Shown piece by piece: positions 38,367 through 47,018 of a DNA stretch of 53,134 nucleotides. The position numbers and the translations under genes were made by a program. The notes beneath the pieces were generated by a model, which was given only the letters and a program-made list of their open reading frames with translations, did no database searches and was not told the origin of the DNA. Source of the stretch: Candidatus Moraniibacteriota bacterium (lineage in GTDB: Bacteria > Patescibacteriota > Minisyncoccia > Moranbacterales > UBA1568); the NCBI GenBank assembly GCA_013334245.1, contig JAAXXZ010000007.1, forward strand, positions 1 to 53,134. Direction: 5' to 3'. Numbering within the stretch: position 1 is the stretch's first letter; the number at the start of each line of letters is the position of its first letter.

Positions 38367-40010
38367 TTGTCAAAGCGGAACGGACGATGGTATACTACGG
38401 ACATTGGCCCCCTGAAAGGAAAAACTAAAAACAATATTGTGTACAGACCGTTCGTGCTCGTCGTGCTCGACGGATGGGGAATGAGCAATGTCACCCAGGG
38501 GAATCCCCTCCGGGAGGCGAAACTCCCAACCATCGAGAAGCTCAACCGCTTTTATCCCATGACCACCCTTCAGGCCTCCGGAATCTCCGTGGGTCTTCCG
38601 TGGGGTGTCGTCGGAAACAGCGAAGTCGGCCATATGACCATCGGTGCGGGCCGCGTCATCTACCAGAACCTTCCCCGCATCGCGCTGTCCATCCAGGACG
38701 GCAGTTTCTACCGGAACCCGGAACTGCTTTCGGCGATGCAAAACGCCAAGGAACACGGCGGGAGACTCCACATCATGGGCCTTTTGAGCTCGGGATCCGT
38801 CCATTCGAACAAGGACCACCTCGACGCGATCCTCAAATCAGCATCGGATGAGGGGCTGACGGACGTTTTCGTCCACGTCTTCACCGACGGACGGGACTCT
38901 TCTCCGACCGACGGGACGATCCAAATACGCGAGCTCGAGAAGCGGATGCGTCTGCTCGGCACGGGCCGAATCGCCTCCGTCATCGGTCGGAACTGGGCCA
39001 TGGACCGAAACAACAACTGGGACCGGGTCGAGAAGGCGTATCGAATGATGACGGAAGGAACGGGTGAGAAGATCACGGACGTCTCCCTCTACCTCGAGCA
39101 GTCCTACGCCAAGGGCGTCACCGACGAGTACATCGAGGCCGGAATCGTCTGTGAGAACGACACGCCTATCGGGCTCATACAGGAAAAAGATTCCATCGTG
39201 TTTTTCAATTATCGCGAAGACCGCGCAAGAGAGATCACGAAGGCGTTCGCGCTCCCAGGCTTTCAAAACTTCGAACGGCCGAAATATCTCGACGTCCACT
39301 TCGTGACCATGACCGAATACGAGCGGGACCTCCCCGTCACCGGAATCATGTTTCCGCCGGAAAAGATCTCGAACTGCCTCGGCGAAATCCTTTCGAACGC
39401 GGGAAAGAAACAGCTTCGGATGGCCGAGACCGAGAAATACGCGCACGTGACCTATTTCTTCAACGGCGGAAAGGAACGCGCGTTTCCGGACGAGGATCGG
39501 GTCCTCATCCCTTCCCCGATCGTTTCCAAGTTCGACGAGGTTCCCGAGATGAGTTCGGGCGAGATCACCGAGACCCTTACCCACTCGATCGGCGAAGGAA
39601 AGTACGATTTCATCCTGGTCAATTACGCGAGTCCGGACATGGTCGCCCACACCGGAAACGAGCAGGCCACCATTGAGGCGGTCGAGTCCATAGATCGATG
39701 CCTGGCACTCCTTATTCCGGCCATCCTGAAGGCCGGCGGAGCACTCATGATCACCGCGGACCACGGAAACGCCGAAGAACTTAAGAACGCCTCCACCGGA
39801 GAGGCCGATACCGAGCATTCGATCAATCCCGTGCCGCTGTGGTACATCACGCCGGACAACCATCGGGAAAAGGACGCTGCCCTCATGATGCGCGAACAGA
39901 ACGAGGTCCGGGGACTCCTCTCCGATGTCGCACCGACCATCCTCGATATCATGGGCATCGCGAAACCCCCGGAAATGAACGGCTCGAGCCTTCTTTCCAT
40001 CATGCAGTAG
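38367..40010 (+). CDS. gpmI: 2,3-bisphosphoglycerate-independent phosphoglycerate mutase
   Basis: VLVVLDGWGMS, GNSEVGHMTIGAGRVIYQ, DGRDSSPTDG, ITADHGNAEEL. The true start may be the GTG at 38439. Confidence 0.95.
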   Translation: MSKRNGRWYTTDIGPLKGKTKNNIVYRPFVLVVLDGWGMSNVTQGNPLREAKLPTIEKLNRFYPMTTLQASGISVGLPWGVVGNSEVGHMTIGAGRVIYQNLPRIALSIQDGSFYRNPELLSAMQNAKEHGGRLHIMGLLSSGSVHSNKDHLDAILKSASDEGLTDVFVHVFTDGRDSSPTDGTIQIRELEKRMRLLGTGRIASVIGRNWAMDRNNNWDRVEKAYRMMTEGTGEKITDVSLYLEQSYAKGVTDEYIEAGIVCENDTPIGLIQEKDSIVFFNYREDRAREITKAFALPGFQNFERPKYLDVHFVTMTEYERDLPVTGIMFPPEKISNCLGEILSNAGKKQLRMAETEKYAHVTYFFNGGKERAFPDEDRVLIPSPIVSKFDEVPEMSSGEITETLTHSIGEGKYDFILVNYASPDMVAHTGNEQATIEAVESIDRCLALLIPAILKAGGALMITADHGNAEELKNASTGEADTEHSINPVPLWYITPDNHREKDAALMMREQNEVRGLLSDVAPTILDIMGIAKPPEMNGSSLLSIMQ

Positions 40011-40015
40011 GACCG

Positions 40016-40064
40016 GAAGTTTAAAGTCGATAGTTCCAAGTCGAAAGTCAGGGTCAGAAGTCTC
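40016..40064. repeat. Heptamer-periodic tract (AAAGTCG family)
   Basis: AAAGTCG ATAGTTC CAAGTCG AAAGTCA GGGTCAG AAGTCTC starting just past the gpmI stop. Confidence 0.75.
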
Positions 40065-40194
40065 ACATGAACAAACTCCGGCGCGGGCCGGAGCTTTTTA
40101 TAAATCGCATTTCGTTTTCCGTCTCCGTCCCCGCACTTTTCACGTTCACCCCGTAAAACGATCTCCCGGCTGACAGATCGCCACGGAGCATGCT

Positions 40195-40779
40195 TTACGA
40201 TATCACCTTGTCCACGATGCCGTACGCCTTCGCCTCATCCGCCGTCATGAAATAGTCCCGATCGGTATCCTTCTCGATCTTGGGAAGTTTCTGAGCCGTA
40301 TGTTTCGCGAGGATGCGGTTCAATCGGTCGCGGGTCTTCAGGATATGCTTCGCATGAATCTCGACCTCGGTCGCTTGCCCCTCGGCACCGCCGAGTACCT
40401 GGTGAATCATCACTTCGCTGTTCGGCAACGCCATGCGCTTTCCTTTCGCGCCCGCCGCGAGCAGCAGCGCCGCGGCCGAGGCCGCCATTCCGACGCAGAT
40501 GGTCGAGACGTCCGGTTTGATATGCTGCATGGTATCGTAAATCGCGAGCGCCGCGGTAACGGACCCGCCTGGAGAGTTGATATACAGACGGATATCTTCC
40601 TTCCGGTTCTGGGAATCAAGAAACAGGAGTTCGGCGATGACCGTATTCGCTACGGCATCATCGATCGGCGATCCGAGAAAGATGATCCGATCCTGAAGCA
40701 GCCGCGAATATATATCGTACGCGCGCTCCCCGAGACTCGTCTTCTCGACGACCATGGGAACGAGATGCTGGTTGTTCAT
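40195..40779 (-). CDS. clpP: ATP-dependent Clp protease proteolytic subunit
   Basis: [63 protein letters not shown]. Confidence 0.96.
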   Translation of the reverse strand: MNNQHLVPMVVEKTSLGERAYDIYSRLLQDRIIFLGSPIDDAVANTVIAELLFLDSQNRKEDIRLYINSPGGSVTAALAIYDTMQHIKPDVSTICVGMAASAAALLLAAGAKGKRMALPNSEVMIHQVLGGAEGQATEVEIHAKHILKTRDRLNRILAKHTAQKLPKIEKDTDRDYFMTADEAKAYGIVDKVIS

Positions 40780-40869
40780 ATGGTTTCGATCACTGGTAGA
40801 TTCGTACACCATGTAACGATCGAGGTACGCGTCGGTTTGCACGCGACACCGCGGACCCGCTTCCGGCCG

Positions 40870-42159
40870 TTAGAGGGTCTCCAGAAGCACGAAGATCTTC
40901 TCATTGCGCAACCGCTCGCGGATCGAGGCGTAAATCGCGGGTAAGTCGAGATCCTTCTCCGCCTGTTTGACGCTCTTCGCGTACGCGAGCACCTGATTCA
41001 TCTCCTCCTCGATCTCCTCGGTCGTCGCCTCGATTTCCCGCTCCTTCGCGATGGTCTCGAGCGCGAGCTGGGAAAGCAGCCGCCTGCCCGCCTGCGGTTT
41101 CCATTCGGTGGCGAGATCCTCCTCCGTCTTCCCCATCCGTGACAGGTAATCCTGAAGGGAAAGGCCCGTCATGGACGCCTGATGAGAGAATTCGGACACC
41201 ATACGGCGAAGTTCCCCCTCGACGAGCACGTCGGGAAGTTCCGCTTCCGTCACGGAAACGATCGCGTCGAGAATATCCGTCCGATGACGTTCCTTGCCGC
41301 GTTCGGTCTTCTCCGCCAGCATCCCCTCAGAGACGCTCTTGCGCAAATCCTCAAGACTTTCGAAACGGCCGAGTGATTTCGCGAACTCATCGGAAAGCTC
41401 CGGAACGTCCTGCTCCTGGACGAGAAGCATCTTCACGCCGAACTCGGCCGGTTTTCCCGCCAGCGTCTTCTCATGGTATTCGGCCGGGAACGTCAGTTCG
41501 AACGATTTTTCGGACCCTGCCTCCATGCCGATCAACTGGTCCTCGAAACCCGGGATGAAGGTCCCCGATCCGAGTACGATCGGATGTTTCCTTCCCGCAC
41601 CGCCCTCGATCGGCACGCCTCCGCGCGTCACGTCGAAATCGACTTCCACCGCGTCGCCCGCCTGCGCGGCACGGTTCACGGTCACGAGCTTCGCACGGCT
41701 CTTCGCGATCCGGTTCAGTTCCCTGTCCACGTCCGCATCCGCCACTTCCGGCTTCTCCTTGGCATGTTTCGCGTTGACCGCCTTCACCTCCTTCTCCCAC
41801 GAACCGATTGCGGCTTCCGGCATGATGGCGGTCGTGACGACGAACTCGAGCGCTTCGCCCTCTTTCGCATCCTCGAGACGTATCTCCGGACGGCCGATGG
41901 CGTCGACCCCGGCCTCGTGCAGCACCTTGGGAAACAGGTGGTCGATCGCATGTTCCGCACCCTCGATAAGAACGGTCGTCTTCCCGAGTTTCTTTTCAAG
42001 CACGTTCCGCGGGATCTTCCCCGTACGGAAACCCTCGACTTTCACGCTCTTCGAAAGATGTTCGACCGCGTGATCGATCTCCCCCTTCCATTCCTCCCAC
42101 GGAATCGAGACGGAAAGCTCCACCTTCGACTGCGCGAGTTTTTTCACCTGAACGTCCAT
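40870..42159 (-). CDS. tig: Trigger factor
   Basis: N-terminal ribosome-binding FRTGKIPRNVLEKKLG, FKBP-like middle domain, C-terminal helical domain. Confidence 0.94.
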   Translation of the reverse strand: MDVQVKKLAQSKVELSVSIPWEEWKGEIDHAVEHLSKSVKVEGFRTGKIPRNVLEKKLGKTTVLIEGAEHAIDHLFPKVLHEAGVDAIGRPEIRLEDAKEGEALEFVVTTAIMPEAAIGSWEKEVKAVNAKHAKEKPEVADADVDRELNRIAKSRAKLVTVNRAAQAGDAVEVDFDVTRGGVPIEGGAGRKHPIVLGSGTFIPGFEDQLIGMEAGSEKSFELTFPAEYHEKTLAGKPAEFGVKMLLVQEQDVPELSDEFAKSLGRFESLEDLRKSVSEGMLAEKTERGKERHRTDILDAIVSVTEAELPDVLVEGELRRMVSEFSHQASMTGLSLQDYLSRMGKTEEDLATEWKPQAGRRLLSQLALETIAKEREIEATTEEIEEEMNQVLAYAKSVKQAEKDLDLPAIYASIRERLRNEKIFVLLETL

Positions 42160-42167
42160 AATTTCAG

Positions 42168-42195
42168 AACTTACAACCTACAACTCACAACAAAC
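42168..42195. repeat. Heptamer-periodic tract (AACNNAC; reverse complement of the GTTGTAA family)
   Basis: AACTTAC AACCTAC AACTCAC AACAAAC. Confidence 0.75.
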
Positions 42196-42227
42196 GACGG
42201 AAAAACCATAGCCCGTTGCTCGTCACC

Positions 42228-42262
42228 GATTGTCAGTTGTCAGCTTTCAGTTGTTAGTTAGT
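42228..42262. repeat. Heptamer-periodic tract (AGTTGTC) containing the ppa stop codon
   Basis: GATTGTC AGTTGTC AGCTTTC AGTTGTT AGTTAGT. Confidence 0.75.
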
Positions 42263-42793
42263 CTTCTTCCCGTACTTCTTCGCATACAGCGAAAGTCCCT
42301 TCTTCACGGCCGCGAGAGCCTCCTTCTTGCCGCGATACTTCTTCACGATCACTTCCTTACCCTCGATGGACTTGTACGTCTGGAAAAAGTGCTGGATCTC
42401 CTTGAGCGTATGCGGGTTGATATCGGACAGGTCGTTCACGTCATCCCAACGAGGGTCGTCCTTCGGGACCGCGATGATCTTGTCATCGCCCTCGCCGCAG
42501 TCGATCATGCCCATGACCGCGACCGGACGGACCTCGGCGAGGATGCCGGGCGCGAGCGGGTAGGTCGTCAGCACGACCACGTCGAGCGGATCGCCGTCCT
42601 CCCACAGCGAACGCGGGACGAACCCGTAGTCGAACGGGTAGTCCTGCGCGCTCTTCATCGCGCGATCGAGCTTGATGAGTCCGGTTTCCTTGTCGATCTC
42701 GTACTTGTTCTTCGTACCCTTCGGACACTCGATGATGACGTTCACGACATCGGGCGCCTTGCTGCCGGCGGAAATATCATGCCAAAGGTTCAT
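42254..42793 (-). CDS. ppa: Inorganic pyrophosphatase
   Basis: IIECPKGTKNKYEIDKETGLIKLDR...YPFDYGFVPRSLWEDGDPLDVVVLT. Start taken at MNLWHDISAG. Confidence 0.95.
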   Translation of the reverse strand: MNLWHDISAGSKAPDVVNVIIECPKGTKNKYEIDKETGLIKLDRAMKSAQDYPFDYGFVPRSLWEDGDPLDVVVLTTYPLAPGILAEVRPVAVMGMIDCGEGDDKIIAVPKDDPRWDDVNDLSDINPHTLKEIQHFFQTYKSIEGKEVIVKKYRGKKEALAAVKKGLSLYAKKYGKKTN

Positions 42794-42836
42794 AGTGGAA
42801 ATGTTAGGTATGAATGATGATGATCCGGATCCGGAA

Positions 42837-44129
42837 TTACTCCGCGGCTTCCGAAGTCTCTTCCGCCTCGGACGCCGGCGTCTCGTTCTCGGTCTCCGCG
42901 ATTTCACCTTCCTCTTCCGTCGCGGCCGGTACACCGGCTCCGCTCACGTCGATCCGGCAACCGGCGAGTTTCGCCGCGAGCCGGACGTTCTGACCGCGCT
43001 TGCCGATCGCGAGCGACAGTTGATCGTCCGGGACGACCACCTTTGCGCGACAGCCTTCCGCCTCGTCCTCGGAGATATCCACCGAGACCACCTTTGCCGG
43101 GCTCATGGCCGCGATGATGAATTTTGCCGGATTCTCGTTCCATTCGATGATGTCCACCTTTTCGCCACCGAGCTCGTCGATGACGGCCTGCACGCGCGTA
43201 CCGCGCTGACCGACGCACGATCCGATCGGATCGACGCCTTCCTGATTCGCGGACACGGCGATCTTCGTCCGGGATCCCGCCTCGCGGGCGATCGCCTTGA
43301 TCTCCACGGTTCCGGCCGAAATCTCCGGAACTTCGAGCGAGAACAGGTGACGGATCATGTCCGGATGTGAACGGGACAACACCAGTCCGGGACCCTTGGA
43401 TTCGGCCTCGACACGGACAAGATACACCTTGAGATGCTGACCGATACGGTAGTTCTCCCCCTCGACCTGCTCGGACGGGAAGAGGATGCCGACCGACTTG
43501 CCGAGATCGACATAGACGTTCCGACCCTCGACACGCTGGACGATGCCGTTGACGACCTCGCCCTCGTGATCCTTGTACTCTTCGAACATGACCTGTCGCT
43601 CCGCCTCACGCAGACGCTGGATGACGACCTGCTTCGCGGTCTGTGCCGCGACACGGCCGAAGTCCTCGTGTGGCGGGAGTTCGATATCGATGATATCGCC
43701 GACCTTCGCGTCCTTCTTCAGAAGCTTCGCATCCGGGAGCGTAAGGTCGCGCTCGGGATTGTATCTCGGAAGACGGTCCTCCTCAATTTCCTCGGCTGCT
43801 TCCGTAGCCGCTTCCACCTTCGGATCCGCGACTTCCTCCTCTGCTTCCTCGGTTTCCTCGACGAATTCTCGGGTCGTCTCGTCGACGACTTCCTTCACGA
43901 GGAAAAAACTCGCCGTTTTGGCAACCTCGTCGAACTGAGCCCGGATGACCTGACTCTTTTTGCCGTAGTCGCGCTTGTACGCCACGGCGAGCGCCGCCTC
44001 GACGACCTCGAGGACCTTCTCCTTCGGAAGTCCCTTCTCGTCAACGATCTGCATGATCGCGCTTCCGAACTCTCCGAGCCGTCCCGAGAGACTCTGTTCC
44101 GGTTCGGCGGCCTTCTTTCTTGCTGCCAT
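42837..44129 (-). CDS. nusA: Transcription termination/antitermination protein NusA
   Basis: NusA N-terminal, S1 and KH domains (DPIGSCVGQRGTRVQAVIDELGGEKVDIIEWNENPAKFI; LAIGKRGQNVRLAAKLAGCRIDV). Confidence 0.95.
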   Translation of the reverse strand: MAARKKAAEPEQSLSGRLGEFGSAIMQIVDEKGLPKEKVLEVVEAALAVAYKRDYGKKSQVIRAQFDEVAKTASFFLVKEVVDETTREFVEETEEAEEEVADPKVEAATEAAEEIEEDRLPRYNPERDLTLPDAKLLKKDAKVGDIIDIELPPHEDFGRVAAQTAKQVVIQRLREAERQVMFEEYKDHEGEVVNGIVQRVEGRNVYVDLGKSVGILFPSEQVEGENYRIGQHLKVYLVRVEAESKGPGLVLSRSHPDMIRHLFSLEVPEISAGTVEIKAIAREAGSRTKIAVSANQEGVDPIGSCVGQRGTRVQAVIDELGGEKVDIIEWNENPAKFIIAAMSPAKVVSVDISEDEAEGCRAKVVVPDDQLSLAIGKRGQNVRLAAKLAGCRIDVSGAGVPAATEEEGEIAETENETPASEAEETSEAAE

Positions 44130-44220
44130 ATGCTTTCGGATTATGACGTGCCCGCGACGTATCGTCGGAACCCGTCCTGTTTAACGATGAGTTACCGCTT
44201 TCCAAACTTCTTTCGTATCC

Positions 44221-44267
44221 GGCTCCCCTTTCAAAGGGGAGCTCCGCGTTCAGCGCGGTGAGGGGTG
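44221..44267. repeat. Double-hairpin intergenic element
   Basis: GGCTCCCCTTTCAAAGGGGAGCTCCGCGTTCAGCGCGGTGAGGGGTG; two adjacent hairpins. Confidence 0.8.
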
Positions 44268-44401
44268 AAAAAAGAATGATCCGAAATCGGACGCGTCCTT
44301 TCGATCGCCGATACCCGATCTTTTCGATCGGATACTCCGCCCATCTAAAGAAAAAAGTCCGCTCTCGCGAACTCCAACAACACCCGTATCCGTATGACAC
44401 A

Positions 44402-44430
44402 AGTATAGCGCGGAACCGGCCCCGTGTCAA
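44402..44430 (-). promoter_or_regulatory. Predicted sigma70 promoter of nusA
   Basis: On the minus strand: TTGACA - 17 nt - TATACT; leader of about 270 nt. Confidence 0.7.
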
Positions 44431-44440
44431 ACGGCGAAAG

Positions 44441-44482
44441 CAGGAAACGGGGGCGGGAAACAATGAACAGAAAACAGGCACC
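44441..44482. repeat. Heptamer-periodic tract (reverse-complement CTGTTNN family)
   Basis: Reverse complement reads GTTTTCT GTTCATT GTTTCCC GCCCCCG TTTCCTG. Confidence 0.6.
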
Positions 44483-44617
44483 ACAAAGAAAAATGAGGCG
44501 AAACTGGTGACGACCGATAGCTCCGCGCAAGACAGTTCGATAAATCGTTATATTATACCTTATTTAAGCCTTTATCATCGAAACATCAACATAAAGACAC
44601 TTGGTACCCTTTTTATA

Positions 44618-44646
44618 TTGACTTTTACGTATTTTTATGCTACAAT
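44618..44646 (+). promoter_or_regulatory. sigma70-type promoter for the 44746 gene
   Basis: TTGACT - 17 nt - TACAAT in an AT-rich stretch. Confidence 0.8.
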
Positions 44647-44745
44647 ACCCTGTTACGGATTTCAGTGCCCGACTTCGGACAACCCCGTAACGGGCACCTT
44701 CACAATTTTTTTGCAAACACACCAAAACCAACGGGAGACATAGCT

Positions 44746-45717
44746 ATGAGCAGAGGAGAAGGACTGGACAAATTAGAGGTTCTTATGAGCCTTGGCGCGA
44801 TATTATCAAATGTTCCCGAGGTATCGCGTTTCATGAATCAAAACCGTGGCGGAGACAAGGAGAAAAAGGGGGTCTGGCTCATCAAATTGCTCGAAACCCT
44901 CACATCGAAGGATGATGCGTTGCTCGAACAGAACGCATCGATGCTGTCCGAACCTAACAAGTCGCTGATTCGCGACCTCGTCAGGCAGATGGGAAGACTG
45001 GACAGGAGAAACGACAGCAGCTATGTCACATCTCTTGCTGCGCGCCTGTATCTCATGGAGAACCCACTTGAGGAACACATCGAAACACCGGCGCCGATCA
45101 CGCCCTCCGGACAGCAAAAAGGAGGGAAGGTGAAGAGTGCGGCCCCGACGATTACCAAAAAAATCAGCAAGGCCAATACTCCGGAGTCATCCCAGGTGAT
45201 CTACTTGAACAGTCTCGCCGCGGACATCCAGGCGCTTATGCAGGGAACCCCGGCGATGACGAGAGAACAAGCTATCAGTAGAACAATCAAGGACCTCGAG
45301 CTTCGTGGGGTCATCTCTAAGGACTCATTGAAGAAAAAACTCGAAGAAGCGAAGGAACAGTTGAAGGAGCTGAATCCAAAGCTGCTCTACATCATTACCG
45401 AGTCGATCTCCGTCCTGGGAAAAGATGGCTACGACTGCATCGCCGAGCAGGCAAAAGAAGCTTCCGAAACAGCTGAGACGGACCCGGAATTACGAAAGAA
45501 GTTCTACGAAGAACGACTGGAGTTGCAGCTCGAATTAGCCATGGCGTACAAGACCGGCCTGGACCTCCCCGAGGAAGAAAGGAGGGACAATCGCAAAACA
45601 AGGAGCAAACAACTCGCCAAGATTCCGGACCAGTACAGGATACTCTATGGAATTATGGCCGCGGTCGCAGTTGTTGCGTTTATCGCATTTGCGATCTGGT
45701 CAAACTATCATCCGTAA
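44746..45717 (+). CDS. Hypothetical C-tail-anchored protein
   Basis: 324 aa mostly hydrophilic helical; single C-terminal TM (RILYGIMAAVAVVAFIAFAIWSNYHP). Longer ORF starts at 44665. Confidence 0.75.
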   Translation: MSRGEGLDKLEVLMSLGAILSNVPEVSRFMNQNRGGDKEKKGVWLIKLLETLTSKDDALLEQNASMLSEPNKSLIRDLVRQMGRLDRRNDSSYVTSLAARLYLMENPLEEHIETPAPITPSGQQKGGKVKSAAPTITKKISKANTPESSQVIYLNSLAADIQALMQGTPAMTREQAISRTIKDLELRGVISKDSLKKKLEEAKEQLKELNPKLLYIITESISVLGKDGYDCIAEQAKEASETAETDPELRKKFYEERLELQLELAMAYKTGLDLPEEERRDNRKTRSKQLAKIPDQYRILYGIMAAVAVVAFIAFAIWSNYHP

Positions 45718-45781
45718 AAAAAATCAAATCACCTGCTGTCGGGAAGGTTCTCGGCAGCAACAAACTGGAGGAATGTAAAAA

Positions 45782-46933
45782 ATGCGTTACTTTGCAGAAA
45801 ACCTTAAAAACCAGGCCGCAGACAGGGCGGCGGAATTTGACCAGGTCCTTAAGAGCATCATGCTCGGGATACTGGCCACCGCCGCGATCATCATCGTGTC
45901 GGACTTGATTTTCTCCGGCCTGATGCGGGTGTGGCCCTGGACAAAGTATATAGCGTGGTTCGTATATGATGCAGGCATCATCGCCGGCATTTACTACACC
46001 GTACGTACGGCACATATCCTTTCAATCTTTACCGCGGGCGGGCTGGTAAATGGTATGCCGGACATTCAAATCGGCAAAATCTTAACTGCCCCGTTCACAA
46101 AAGAGAAATGGCCGGATTTCGAATTAAAGAAATTCCTGGCTGCCGGAGGTGAATATGGCGGATTGGCACTGGTGTGGTTTTCCTACGTCCCTGTCGGACT
46201 CGGATTGTTCACGGTCGCGACAACAATCTTCATTACCTGGAACCCATGGGCGGTGTTCTCGGTAATCGGCGGACTGTTGATGCTCGCGTTCGTCGAGATC
46301 ATTCGGAAAGGGAAGGCCGTGTTCTTCATACGGTTCGCCTATCTGATAGCCCTGATGCAGGTTGGGATCGGTGGCTACGATATGTTCCACCGCTCAACCT
46401 ATGTGGAGGCAGTGAAAAAGCAGGGAACCGAGAATGCCTGGCAAGCCGACGAAAGCGCCGTGCAGCCGGTTTACGAGACACTGAAGAAAGGCCTGCAGCC
46501 GAACGGGCAAGCCATGGCGACAGTAGAAAACGTCGAGTCCGCCCGCGATGCGCAGGGACTTATCGCAAGAGCCGGAGCCATGTGGAATGGCGGCGTTGTT
46601 AAGCAGATAACGATAAGGGACCTGCGGGCGGGGATGATATACGGCATTCCAGACGGCGAATGGAAAGTCACGTTCGCCGACGAGGACCCCATATTGTTTA
46701 CCATGCTTCCCGATTCCGGCAGCCCGACTGGAATGAAGGCTACGAAGAACTCACTTACCGATCCGACCTTTACGATCGTCTTCGGAGATAGTAACACTAC
46801 CTTCGGCGGCAAAGTGACGGTCAGAAACGGGAGGATTTCGTACAGACTCCGCGTTCCTCCTGATGCGGAAGCAAACATCAGGGCAGGCAAGTTCACGATT
46901 GCTGAGTCAACCGTAAACATCAAGTTCGAATAA
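45782..46933 (+). CDS. Hypothetical polytopic membrane protein with soluble C-terminal domain
   Basis: Five or so hydrophobic segments then a beta-rich tail; directly downstream of the previous gene. Confidence 0.78.
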   Translation: MRYFAENLKNQAADRAAEFDQVLKSIMLGILATAAIIIVSDLIFSGLMRVWPWTKYIAWFVYDAGIIAGIYYTVRTAHILSIFTAGGLVNGMPDIQIGKILTAPFTKEKWPDFELKKFLAAGGEYGGLALVWFSYVPVGLGLFTVATTIFITWNPWAVFSVIGGLLMLAFVEIIRKGKAVFFIRFAYLIALMQVGIGGYDMFHRSTYVEAVKKQGTENAWQADESAVQPVYETLKKGLQPNGQAMATVENVESARDAQGLIARAGAMWNGGVVKQITIRDLRAGMIYGIPDGEWKVTFADEDPILFTMLPDSGSPTGMKATKNSLTDPTFTIVFGDSNTTFGGKVTVRNGRISYRLRVPPDAEANIRAGKFTIAESTVNIKFE

Positions 46934-46966
46934 TCGGTTTCGGCATGAACGGCAATAAGTACAAAG

Positions 46967-46998
46967 AACGGCCCTGGGCAACCCCTTGGCCGTTTTTT
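46967..46998 (+). terminator. Rho-independent terminator
   Basis: AACGGCC-N14-GGCCGTTTTTT. Confidence 0.85.
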
Positions 46999-47018
46999 GC
47001 ATCTGTAATCCGTTCCGA

